From NCBI GenBank assembly GCA_022376465.1, contig JACDTU010000013.1:678501-742500 (forward strand): 64,000 nt of DNA, written 5' to 3'. The position numbers and the translations under genes are program-made. Shown piece by piece: positions 1-10,955 of this stretch (positions are counted from its first letter, which is position 1; every line of letters starts with the position of its first letter). The notes beneath the pieces are model-generated. The model made no database searches. It was not told where the DNA came from and saw only the letters and a list, made by a program, of their open reading frames with translations. This DNA is from Cubamyces lactineus. Taxonomy: Eukaryota > Basidiomycota > Agaricomycetes > Polyporales > Polyporaceae.

Positions 1-7
1 CTCAAGC

Positions 8-2142
8 ATGGCTACATTACCTGTACTCTTGCCGTCAAAGGCCCTTCCCTCGTCCTCGGAGGAGGATGCACGGTTGGCATGGAAGCCTCAGCGAAACCTA
101 GAAATCCCAAACCCGCCTCCGCCTGAAGACCCTAAGGCCATTGAAATGGACATGGCTCGGCAACTGGCCGACGGGAAGCCTGTGAAGAAAGTCCGGCCTC
201 GTCGAACGGTTGATTATGGTGGTGGACTTGGTAGATGGGCATTGGTGAGTGCTTTTCCCTGACGCGTATCAGACTACTCACAGGTCGTCCCAGTTGCGCA
301 AAATGCGCCCAAACGCAACCTATGTCCCTTACTTGAGGCCTGCGCCGCCGTTTATAATCGACGTAGGGTGGATTCCTGGGCATGTATGGAGTACAGAAGC
401 TCAATATATCTCGTGTGCAGCTTCTCCCGCCAAAAGCGTATCCTGACAACCCCTCTACATCGCTCTGCACTAAGTTCGTGCATACATCCACCAACAAGAT
501 CAGATGTCCCGTAAACTGTGTCGTGGTCAGTGCTCTTATGCGAGGTTGTGGTGGTCGCGTGAAAGGATGCTGAAAGTGATGTAGTGGACACCCGAGGCGA
601 GGCGCATTTTGACGGGCTCGACAAGTGGGGAGTTCACGCTGTGGAACGGCCTGACCTTCAACTTCGAGACCATCCTGCAAGCTCACGATTCCGCCGTCCG
701 GACGATGAAGTTCACGCATTCTGGGGCGTTCCTTGCTTCTGCAGACCAAAGTGGTGTCATCAAGTACTTTCAACCCAACATGAACAACCTTACAGCATGG
801 CAAGGTCACCGAGAAGCTATCAGGGGTTTGAGCTTTAGCCCCGACGACAATAGGTTCGCAACTGCAAGTGATGATTCTACCATTCGACTATGGTCTTTCG
901 AAGAGCAACGGTCAGAGCGAACGCTAACAGGTCAGTCTAAAATGTCTTCGTGCTACCTGCCAACTGATCTATCTTTGGCCAGGTCACGGTTGGGATGTGA
1001 AGTGTGTCGAATGGCACCCCACAAAGGGTCTTCTAGTATCAGGTAGCAAGGACAATATGATCAAATTCTGGGATCCGCGAACAGGAACCGTCCTCTCCAC
1101 ATTGTAGGTCCAGATATCCGTCGGACTCGGATACAATCTCTGAACATGCGTAGACATTACCACAAGAACACGGTCCAAGCACTCGCTTGGTCGCCCAACG
1201 GTAACCTCGTTGCAAGTGCGTCAAGAGATCAAACAGTCCGAGTGTTCGACATCCGTGCTATGAAGGAACTGCGATTACTCAAGGGTCACAAGAAAGAAGT
1301 GTGCTGTAAGTACATTATACTCACCGGCGTCAAAGCGTCTCACAAACTCCAACTACCCAGCCGTAACATGGCATCCGTTCCACCCTATCCTCGTCTCTGG
1401 TGGCTCGGAGGGAGCCATCCTCCACTGGGACCTCTCATCTTCCTCCGAGCCTCCCGCGACACAATCTGCATCGCACCAGCCCGGACCCCGCGCGACGCTA
1501 TCGCAAGCACACGACTCTAACGTGTGGTCACTCACGTTCCACCCACTTGGGCATATCCTGGTCAGCGCCTCCAACGACCACACGACGCGTTTCTGGTGCC
1601 GTGAACGCCCGGGCGACGCTACGTCCGTCTTCTCCGGCGGCGGAGAGAAGCCGCCAGAGATCACGGATACGTCGGGCCAGGACGAAGACGAGGAAGCGAT
1701 GGTGCCCGGCTTCGGAGCTGGCGGGGCTGGCGGCAACTGGTGGGGAAAGGAGGAGGACGGCGGTGTCTCGCAGTCTGGGTCTTACGGCGGCGGTGGAGGA
1801 TATTCGTCGTACGGGCAGTCAGGCCCTGTGGAGTCGAGCGAAGATGCCATTCCTGGCATTGGTGGGTTCGACAGCTCAAGCTCTGGACCGGTGTTGGGCA
1901 GGCAGAGTGGCCCGTTACCCTCACAAGAGGAGATCTTCGGCTCTGGTGGTCCTGGTCCTGGTGGTCAGCCGGGGCCTCCCGGCCCTCCGGAGGGCGATAG
2001 CGAATGGGGCGGCCGAGGTCGTGGAAGGAGGTGGGGACGCGGCGGCGGTGGCGGTCACCGCGATGGTGGCGGCTATGGTGGTCATGGGCATGGCGGCGGC
2101 GGCGGCGGTGGGTATGGCGGCTCGAGGCGTAATAGGTATTGA
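8..2142 (+). CDS. PFS2: Pfs2/WDR33-like polyadenylation factor, WD40 protein
   Basis: Seven exons can be joined in frame: 8-244, 294-362, 421-525, 585-930, 983-1103, 1154-1305 and 1361-2142, giving about 603 residues. The protein is the WD40 subunit of the cleavage and polyadenylation factor (Pfs2 in yeast, WDR33 in animals), which works in the nucleus on pre-mRNA 3'-end formation. Visible evidence: the family-specific N-terminal block with [12 protein letters not shown] and [19 protein letters not shown], then WD40 repeats with [55 protein letters not shown] and [13 protein letters not shown]. After the repeats comes a Gly/Pro/Ser-rich tail that ends in a run of Gly with Arg and Tyr (nt 1960-2140). 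The start at position 8 lies very near the window edge, but the protein begins as expected for the family, so it looks complete. Antisense reading frames across this locus are shadows. Confidence 0.93.
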
Positions 2143-2886
2143 GCACGCGTTGTCCGAACCCTTGTTGTAGTTTCCACTGTACTGCTCGTGCTATCCGAGT
2201 GAATTCGCGAGTTCTAGTGCCAGTAGAAAGGACGGGTGCCAGCCGCCGTTTTCTTGTCTTTCCGAATACGGTCGTACCCTGCATGATGAGGTGTGGTGAG
2301 ATAGCAATAAGTACGATATGGCAGTCCAAAGTTCTTGTTGAACTTGCATGGATCCGGAGGGTCGGTTGAAACTCCGATACGGCTCTATAATACATTGTAC
2401 GGCACTGCTTTTAATCACCTCCCTGCGACTCTTCAAATGAGCAGCCTCATTGACCACATCCTCCAGGGCCTTGTCATGATTCCTATTGGTTTTAGACTAC
2501 GTGTGGACTACGATACGCTTTTTTTTCTTCATGAATACCTATGACTACTGACTGTACTGTTCCTGACAGGTTCTCATTCTCCAGCCTCCCCGAATAGGAC
2601 CGCATGTTGTATAGAAGAGGCTGGGCCGCCGTTTGCTGAGGAACCCCCCATAGTATTGTGACCCAAGTTGAAGAGAAGGCCACTGGCACATGTACTTCGA
2701 CTTGGGTGCCCGCCTCACCTGGATCATCTAACGACGTCCGCCGCAACAGTCTCGATCGCGACGTTCAGTGTACATGTCGTGAACTACGCCCAGGATGTCC
2801 CCTTGCTCTTTGCCTTCGCCTTCCCGCTGTGCTCTCCTGCTTTCTCTGCTTTCTAGTCGCTCTCCTGCTTTCTTGCTGCTTTCGAA

Positions 2887-4846
2887 ATGGCCTTGACGGC
2901 TGCCGTGTTTTTGGCTTCTTTTGCCATCTTGGACTCCATGGCAGTCCCCCTTGGGGCGGACGGCACTACAGATGTGTCTTCAGTGTTCTCATCCCAGGTC
3001 TCTTCAGCGTATACGTCGGCTGCACCTTCGTCTTCGGTAGTGTCTGGATCTGCCGCAGTGGCCAGCATCGACACAACTAGCTCTTCTGTCCCAGTGTCTA
3101 CCCTTGCATCCTCGTCGAGTCCTGTGTCAGCCTCTCCCGCTGACTCTCAGGTCTCTGCTTCTGTACCTTCTGCCTCTTCCAGCGCTCCTGCCGAATCGAC
3201 AACTACATTTGTCTCAACCATCTACGCCTCTCCTCCGACAGTAACCGTAACAGGGTCTCCACAAACGGTCACGGACACCATCACCATCGTCCCTCCTCCA
3301 ACCCCAGCACCAACAGTGCAGCAAACGGCCTGGTCTGCGCCGCCCCAGATGACGGACCTCTCCGCGTTCAACATCCAGAACTTCGCATACGGCGCGCAGA
3401 ACATGCGCATCGTCGTCGGCGCACCCCTCCAGCCTCCGAACAGCACCGCCGGCTCGAACGGGACCGCGGACGTCCTCTCGTCTGAGACGCTCACTGAGGC
3501 TGAGGTCGCCGTCGCGTCCGCGGTGAGCGCGGGGCTCATCCCGCCCCCGCCCGTCGCCACTCCCGATGCCAGCGGAAACAGCACGGGCACGAGCACGGGC
3601 ACGTCGTTCCTGCAGCTCTTCTACCCCGCGAACTCGATCAACCCCGCGCAGGAGCCGCAGGGCGGGGCGGACTTCTACGCGACGCCGCTGGACCTGAGCG
3701 GCGCGCGGAACGTGTCGCTCGAGTACAGCGTGTTCTTCCCTGCGGACTTTGATTTTGTGCAGGCGGGGAAGCTGCCGGGGATTTATGGCGGGCATGATGG
3801 GTGCTCGGGCGGGGACGACGCGCTGGAGTGCTTCAGCACGCGGCTGATGTGGAGGGCGAAGGGGCTGGGCGAGCTGTACTTGGTGAGTGTCTTCAGCGTG
3901 CCCTTCAAAGTATCCAGAGAAAGGTCGCTGACGACCCTACCTTCGCAGTACGCGCCGAAAGACAAGCAAACCGACGCGCTATGTGCGGCTCCTCCGCAGT
4001 CGGTGTGCGACGCGTCGTGGGGCCTGTCCCTCTTCCGCGGCGCCTTCAACTTCACCCTGGGCAACTGGACGCACGTCCGGCAGACCGTCACGCTCAACAC
4101 GCCCGGCAAGCAGGACGGCGGGTTCGCGCTCGACGTGAACGGCGTGCGCGTCGTCGAGCGAGGGGACGTGTACTACCGCGGCGCCCCAAGCCCGGACGAG
4201 GCGGATCCGGAAGACGAGGATGCGGTGCCTCCGGTGGATGAGAGAGATATGGCCTTGCCGGGGTCGTTGGATGAGGAAGACTATATCAAAGGCCCGTTCC
4301 ACTTGAAGGTGGACAGCGTGCTTGCTGTCGCTCATCCAGAGATACCTCGGGACTATACGCCGGAGTTCGCGCCTTACCTCGTGCAGGAGGATGATCCGGA
4401 GGCAGGTTCCTTCACCCCTGCGTTCGCCCCGCCTACTTCATTCGAGCCCGTCCCGGACGTCAAGGCCGTGGATCCTGTTCCGTCTTCCTCGAGTGATGCG
4501 GAAACTGGACAAACCACGGCGGCGGCAGCGACGACGACGGTCACGACAACGACGACAGTTGTGCCTGCACCGCAGACGGTGACTGTCTATCCAACGAGCA
4601 CGACGACGGCGTACGCGATGGCAATTGAGAGCGGCGTGCCTTCGGTCGCTGTAGAGAAGGCTGCAGCCTCAACGCCCGTTGGCTTTACAGGCTTGTTCTT
4701 CAGGTCCGTACCCAAGTTCGTATAGGCCACTTCGAAAGCTGACATCGTCGTTTAGTACTTTCTTCGGTGGACATGAGCCCAAGTACGCGACCCCAAAGGA
4801 TCAGTTCACATGGTTCAAGGATTTTGCGATGAACATCAACGCCTGA
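2887..4846 (+). CDS. Secreted polysaccharide lyase family 14-like protein
   Basis: Three exons, 2887-3882, 3949-4703 and 4756-4846, give 613 residues. The first intron is 66 nt and stop-free; the second is needed to reach the C-terminus. A hydrophobic N-terminus (MALTAAVFLASFAILDSMAV) looks like a signal peptide, followed by about 130 residues rich in Ser, Thr, Val and Pro. The PL14-type core is recognised from LPGIYGGHDGCSGGDDA, CFSTRLMWRAKGLGELYLYAP, GNWTHVRQTVTLNTPG and the C-terminal STFFGG plus YATPKDQFTWFKDF. PL14 enzymes cleave uronic-acid polysaccharides such as alginate or glucuronan; the substrate here is unknown. Odd point: about 160 residues of acidic then Thr/Val-rich sequence (roughly 412-574) separate the DVYYR strand from the final strands. 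Family assignment is from remembered motifs, not from a search. Confidence 0.8.
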
Positions 4847-6046
4847 GGCTCTCCCGCTGACCGTGTCTTGCTCCCATCTTTACCTTTTGTGTTCTTCTTT
4901 GTTTTACACCGCTGTTGTACTTGCTACTTACGTGGTCGCATGCTGTGCATCGCTATCTAATTGACACGCTCCGGAGCCTAGATCGTCGACCCCACACGCT
5001 CCGGGTCCTCCCCGCGTGGTCCGACAGGCCCGCCACCGCCTGTGGCACGATACTGAGTCACTGAGTCACTGACAGGTTCCTACCGGGCTTTCGGCGGCTG
5101 CAGTTGCTTAGCCGCGATGCTCCGGGAGTGCTCGACCAACGGCGGGCGTGCGAGATGAACGCCGTCGGTCAGATGTCTGTGCGCCCTGGGATACTGGGAC
5201 CTGGCCCATATGTCCCATTTGTATGGATCACACGTCGTCCGAGTACGGCAGGGCGGAGCTTTGCTGCGGGCGTGAGCCCCAGACGGTCTGACGGCTGTCG
5301 GGACTGGTCACTGTTGTATCCGCATGATCGTGTAGCTGAATGAGTTTGCGTGCAGTTTTCCTGGACGAATATGCCAGGACCTTCAAAGCTCGATAGGAGA
5401 GCGTCTAGTACATGCTAGCATGCCGTTCCGGTACGGGCCCCAATGGATGATCATGAAGCGCTGTAATGACATCAGCATTAATGTTGACAGTCAGCTTGCT
5501 TGGTCGCGGGCATCTTTGCTGGACGCAGCATACACAGCCGCTTCCGGTGCATATCCATTGGATGAATGGTGGCTCGAGTGATTCGGTGGGATGGAAGGGC
5601 GGATGATGAAGACGGGGGTGAGAAGGCGGCGGCGGAAGAGGGCGGATAAGGGCGTGCGATAAGGGGTTATCCGGGGGAAAAGGGGAGTGGAAATTGGCGG
5701 AAGGGCGAGATTTGCGGATGGTGACCTTGACCTTGACCTTGCCCTCCGTCCACCGCTGACTCCACAGACAGAGTCCGGGCCTCCGTCCGATGCTGCAGCT
5801 CCTGCTTATGGCTTGCTGACGCAGTCCTACTCACGCTCCTTGCCTTTCTCTTCCTCCGCCTCTCCTCTCGCGCGCATACTCCCTCGCCGTCTGCGCATAC
5901 AGCCAGCCATTTCCACATCCGACCGCCGACTTCTGTCGTCTCTGTGCATAAGGTCATCTCCACCATCTGGCTGTTGTACATCAAAGATTCCCTCCGCACA
6001 GTTGTACAAAGACCTCAGCCTCGCTACCTGAATTGGCAAATCCGAC
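4847..6046. other. Intergenic, PL14-like gene to kinase
   Basis: No gene is supported here. It holds the 3' flank of the lyase, two tandem TGAGTCA motifs near 5054-5068, and a pyrimidine-rich stretch around 5720-6030 that is probably the promoter and 5' leader of the kinase, including a triple GACCTT repeat near 5722-5740. Confidence 0.6.
5054..5068. promoter_or_regulatory. Tandem TGAGTCA (Gcn4/AP-1-type) motifs
   Basis: TGAGTCA occurs at 5054-5060 and again at 5062-5068, one base apart. This is the core bound by fungal bZIP factors of the Gcn4 class. It lies about 1 kb upstream of the kinase start and just downstream of the lyase, so its target, if any, is unclear. Functional role is inference. 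Confidence 0.3.
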
Positions 6047-8528
6047 ATGCTCGATAGCTGGAGTTTCCATCTCAGTCCCTCTCCCTCCACGAGCTCCTCC
6101 GCTCGTTCTTCTCACCTCAGCGTCCTCACCTCCGTCTCCTCCACCACGTCCCCGCTACCCTCCCCGACCGGCAGCAAGACCCATGCGTTCTTCGCCTCTC
6201 CGTTCGGAGATGGCTCCTCTATGCCTCAGCCACCGCCAAACCCTCCAAAGCGGGCGACGTCGAGCTCTCCCAAGTCAGCGGCGTCAGAGGTGAGTGCCGA
6301 GGACACACCGAGGATAGATCACAAAGCCCCTGCGCGATCCCTCAACGCCGAGTTCTTCGGCCCGTCCCTCCTCCCCACGCCGCCAGCGAGCATACGCTCC
6401 TTCTCCGGCAGCGCATCCGGCTCGCGCGACAATTCGACCTCTCCGCCGTCCGCGCGGCTCCCATTACCGCCTCTATCGCGGTTCTTTCCCTCGCGCGCGC
6501 GCTATGGCTCAGAGTCCGAGCACACTTCCCATGCCCCAGTTACGAACGTGCGTCGTGACTTTGTACAGCTCGACACAGGCGTGTCGCCACACGCCTATAC
6601 CGGAGCTTATCACACTCACGCGGGGGAGCAGACGGTATCTCCCGTTGATATCGACCATCCGCACGACGCTCGCGCTTCCGAGACTTCTCAAGTCACACCG
6701 AAGCCGCCAAGACGGGAAGAAGCGGCATACGTTGTGACCCAGCCCCCTCCGTCCCCACCGGCATCTGAGCCAGAGCAACAGCAACCGCCTGTGGAGACGA
6801 AGCTTGAGCCAGGGGTGACGTTAACCAGCTCTTCGTTGACGCTGGAACTCGTGAAGCCGCTCGGCACGGGGACGTTCAGCAGCGTTTGGCTCGCGCGCGA
6901 TACCAAGGGCCAGCTGGGAGCGTTGGAGCTTGTACGCAAGTCTTCCCTCGCGAGAAGCAAGAGCTTCAGGCGGGGACGGTCACGACCCATCGATGGCACA
7001 CGCCCTACGCGCAAGAAGGACCCAAAAGACCGTCGTACAAGCGACGGACGTCCTGTCCTGTCACCCAGCGGCGAGGACGCCGGGAAGATGTTGGGTGACG
7101 AGGAGAAGACGGGCAGACTGGTCGCGGTGAAGATGACGCATCGGTCAATATGCGACGCGAACTCCCGTTCGCGGGTCAGCTTTGTACGGGAAGTGGAAGT
7201 ATTGCGGGTGAGTGGTCGTTGCTTGATCGCACAGGCCCCGGCAGTTGCGGGAGAGAACATCTAGTCGCGAGAGGGTGGTTGTGCTGACGCGTTTTGCCAC
7301 GAAGTTGTGGCGGATTTCTTGCATTTGCTGCATATTTGGCAGAAGCCAGATGTAGTGGTTGTTTCGTCGGGGGTGGTTTCTCTCCTCTGCGCGTGTACTG
7401 ATTTTCTTCCCTGTAGCATATATCGCACCCTTCGATCGTGTCGTATTTGCACTCGTTCAGCACGCCCTCGCACCACTGTCTTGTGCTCGAACACGTCGGC
7501 GGTGGCGAACTACTTGACCTCATCGATAAGCCAGAGAGTCACGCACGAATCGACGAGCCACTTGTACGTCGTATTTGGGGCGAACTGTGCAAAGCCGTAG
7601 CCTGGATGCACAGCGTAGGACTCGTCCACCGTGACATCAAACTTGAGAGTGAGTTCCCATGTCAGAATTCTCAAGATATCAGACATCTCATGGTGTGGTG
7701 CCAGACATCCTCCTCACGACGGATCCGCTCGCCCGCCCATTACCCTCAAGCTCCCTCATCAAGCTGACGGACTTTGGTCTCTCGCGCTTCATCGACCCTG
7801 CACAGCCACAGCTGACTACATTGTGCGGTTCGGAGTCGTATGCGGCGCCTGAGCTCGTCATGGGCCGCACGTACGACGGCCGCGAAACGGACGCGTGGGC
7901 GTGCGGCGTCGTGCTGTATGCGCTCGCGACGCGCCGGCTACCGTTTGATCCTGTTCCGCAGAACGGCGCGGGGATCGAGCACGAGCAGCAGATGCGCGTC
8001 GAGGCGGATTGGGAGGTGCAGCGCCGGAAGAAGGGGGAGCGGCGCGCGCTCCTCGTCCGGATCGCCAAGTGCGAGTATTCCTGGCCGGAACCCGAGCCCG
8101 CGCCCGGATCTTCTTCTGGTGGCGAGAGCGAGCGAGATGCACAGGCGGAAGCGCGCGGTACTGCGCTTGCACATAGCGCAGGGATCCGCAGGATGGTCTC
8201 AAAGCTGCTCGTCCGCGACCCGAGCAAACGCGCACGCCTCGCGGATCTTTGGGAGGACGAGTGGATGCACGGGGAAGGTGCCCCGCCGCCCCCTGTCCTC
8301 CCCGCTGCGGACGAAGCTCTCCCGCTCTCGGCTACTGAGCCCACGGCTCCCCAAATACCTGCGCCTGCGGAGGACGAGGTGAAGGCTGCGTCGCTGGCCC
8401 CGGACGATGTCGACGGGGAGGCGGACGCGGATATAGACGCGGATGTAGATGCCGATGCGGAGGACGAGGGCGTCCTCGTCGATAGCGAGGATATCGGACC
8501 GGGGAGCGTCGCTCGACAGGAGCACTGA
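6047..8528 (+). CDS. Serine/threonine protein kinase (CAMK-like) with long flanking low-complexity regions
   Basis: Exons 6047-7207, 7417-7648 and 7705-8528 join in frame to 738 residues. Residues 1 to about 265 are Ser/Pro-rich and look disordered. The kinase domain follows: glycine loop GTGTFSSVWLAR (about 272), VAVK lysine (about 360), HRDIKLEN catalytic loop (about 457), DFGLSRF (about 486), YAAPE and WACGVVLYAL. The joint HRDIKLE/NILL across the second intron restores an intact catalytic loop. Between the glycine loop and the VAVK lysine lies an unusual basic insert of roughly 70 residues (RRGRSRPIDGTRPTRKKD region). The C-terminal tail is acidic with repeated Asp-Ala pairs. The fold suggests an active kinase near the CAMK/fungal nutrient-kinase groups; the exact orthologue is not recognised. 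Confidence 0.85.
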
Positions 8529-10033
8529 CGATCCCCTTCCCTTCTCGCCCCTTCTCCGTTCTGCCAACTCATTGCGGTCCGTTTGACCGCATTAGACGCA
8601 TTCGAGGCGTTCTCGCCCACACGGGCCCGGCGCGACCCGTGTGCCTAACCTGGAACAAATTGCACGCGACTCCGAATTTTCTTTCCCGTGGTCTCCCGCG
8701 CCATTCGGGATTTGTCGATACGTCGGGAGCATACCCGCCTCTGGCCCGCAGCACCTGGCCGCCAATGAATCAAGCTCGAGTTCGCGCGAAACGCACTCGC
8801 AAGCCAACAAGCCATGTACAGGAGACGCCGCTGCTGCCAACAAGAAGTATCATTTCCACCACGACGGCACGCAGCACGCAGCATGCGGTCGTCTCGAATA
8901 ACGTATCATCCTGATTTACTGCCATTATCATCGTCCCTCACCGTCACCGTCATCGCCACCCCATGTTGTCACAGTATCCGCTCGTTCGCGTTCGCCCGCT
9001 CATCGTCCTCATTCTCTGTGTCTTCCCGAGTCCCTGAGCTACCTACCTACCCACCTACGTACCTAACTCTATCGCCTTCTGTGCCCTACATGTGTCCGTA
9101 CCCGCCGCCCGCGCCCGCGCCTCGACATCTACCGTCTACTACTACCTACACTATCGCACGCTACTCCTCGCTCTCGCCTAAAAACCACTGCAATCCTCCC
9201 TCTCACCTTCTCACGCACTCACATACACACATACACACACATCTACAGTTTTCTCACACACTGCACGCACAAACAACTCTCTCCTTGGTCAATTCTGGCT
9301 TCCCTTCTCTCTCAAGGTTCACTCTGCCTCTCTTGTGTCTCGGCTCAATGTGTCCATCAGTTGATGAGTTAGTATATACACAGTGTGTTTGAATTGCATA
9401 TAGTCAAAGTACTCCACTGTCCATCGTCGGTCGACGAAGTCCCGCGTAGTCTCGTAGTTCGTACGTCGGTACATCATCAATACATGCGCGGTCCAATTAT
9501 CGGATTCGAGTCCGCGTATGAACCTGATGTTGGCGATGTGCTTGCACGGTGGTTGAGGTTGGCAGTTGATCCTGGTTGGTTTACTTAGACGCCTTTGGCA
9601 ACTCCTCGAGCTTGCGACCTAGTATGCACATATATGTAGTATGTGACTCATCGGCGAGGGCAGCGACGCCGGTCATGGCAGGCAGGAGTCGGAAAGCTCC
9701 CTCATGATTACGTAGTAGCTTGTGCAGGTCTGAAGCTTCAGAAAGTCACCGAGAATATGAATGATACTCAAGGAGAGGCATGAGTCTCTCAGGTTGCCCA
9801 GGATAACGAGCTGGATTCCGGTCGGGGAGAAGTCGCAGCTCTGCCAGATATGCTTCGGCGTGAATGTGTTCAATGCTCGTCCACATTGAACGCAATCTTG
9901 CACAATCATATTCGTACGCGCACTAGCAGTAGCTCCCCGGGCTCATCGTACACGCATGTTCACGCGACGAAAGCAAGCATAGCCGATAACCACCCCAACT
10001 ACTACTCCTCAGGCCCAGACGTCCGAGTCACGC
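8529..10033. other. Intergenic, convergent kinase / HsbA-like gene
   Basis: No gene is supported. The stretch 8930-9330 is strongly C/T-rich with short CA runs. The remaining short reading frames show no family signature and no consistent splice pattern. Confidence 0.6.
9219..9242. repeat. Short CA-rich microsatellite
   Basis: A run of imperfect ACACAT/ACAC units lies in a pyrimidine-rich intergenic region. It has no apparent coding role. Confidence 0.5.
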
Positions 10034-10955
10034 TCAAGACTCATACGCTTGCACAGCCGCTTCCAGAAGATCCTCAAGGTCTTTCTATGAACAGATCAAA
10101 CGAGCCAGGGAGAAGAAAAGTCGGCGCGATCAGCAATGGACGGCGAGCTATGGGAGAGCTAGGACGCGGACGTACAAAGGCGTCGCCCGCGGGGCCCTCC
10201 TCGGTAGGGACGAGCGAGATGACGGCGCCGGCGTACGCCTGTTCGCAGCAGCAGCGGCAGCAGGCCAGGAAGGTGAGTGTGTGAACGCTTAGCGAGCTGG
10301 AGGAAGGAGGAAGGCGCACCTCGAGCGCCGCGCGCAATTCGCGCACGGGCTGGACGATCCCGCCCACGAGGAGGTACTGCACGGCGAACGAGTGCTTGTC
10401 GATGATCGCCTGGAACGTCGCCCTGGAGAGCAATGCTATCAGTCAGACACACGGAAGCCGGGCGATGTGTCTGCTACAACGTACTTTTCGGCCGTGACAG
10501 ACTGCTGGAACGCGTCGAGCACCAGCTGAGCGTTGTTGTCGCCGAAGGGCATCGGGTCGTCCTAGGGCACACGGTCGGTCAGAAGATGCTTGTCGTAGAC
10601 GCGTATACCGGAGATCCACACTTACAACATCATAGAAGACGGTCTTGAGCTGGTCGATGATGAGCTCAGCAAAGGTGTGGATGTCCTGGCCGATGAGCTT
10701 CATGCAAGTGTGCAAGTGGTGTGTCACAGGGTATGAGTATAGCATATCGAAACAAGACGGCAACGAAGAACAAACCTTGCCCTCGTTGTCGACGTCCCCG
10801 TCGTTGACTCTTTTGATGTCCTGCTCGAGGCTCTGTGCGGAGTCGGTGACGAAGTGGATGGAGCGGACGACGTCCGTCATCTTCTGGGCAGATGCGCCGA
10901 GGAAGAGGGTCAGCGCGAGGCCGGCGACGGGGAGGACGTTGCTGAAGAACTTCAT
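10034..10955 (-). CDS. HsbA-like secreted protein (hydrophobic surface-binding / cell wall galactomannoprotein family), copy A
   Basis: Read on the minus strand, the start is at 10955 and the first exon ends near 10776. It encodes MKFFSNVLPVAGLALTLFLG, a signal peptide, then QKMTDVVRSIHFVTDSAQSL. Further small exons give LIGQDIHTFAELIIDQL, DDPMPFGDNNAQLVLDAF, TFQAIIDKHSFAVQYLLVGG, AYAGAVISLVPTEEG and a final DLEDLLEAAVQAYES ending at 10034. The helical pattern, with alternating splice joints and the conserved ending, matches the HsbA-like family of small secreted fungal proteins that bind hydrophobic surfaces or the cell wall. The same exon order and a matching last exon occur in the paralogue at 12910-13900. 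The exact limits of the middle exons are less certain than the two ends. Confidence 0.72.

Noticed and set aside
3214..3795. Antisense Arg-rich open frame within the PL14-like gene
   Set aside because: It is a shadow of the GC-rich coding strand; the sense frame carries the lyase domain.
9219..9242. CA-rich run as a possible CRISPR or mobile-element trace
   Set aside because: It is a short simple repeat without spacers, inverted ends or target duplications; CRISPR arrays are not expected in a fungal nuclear genome.
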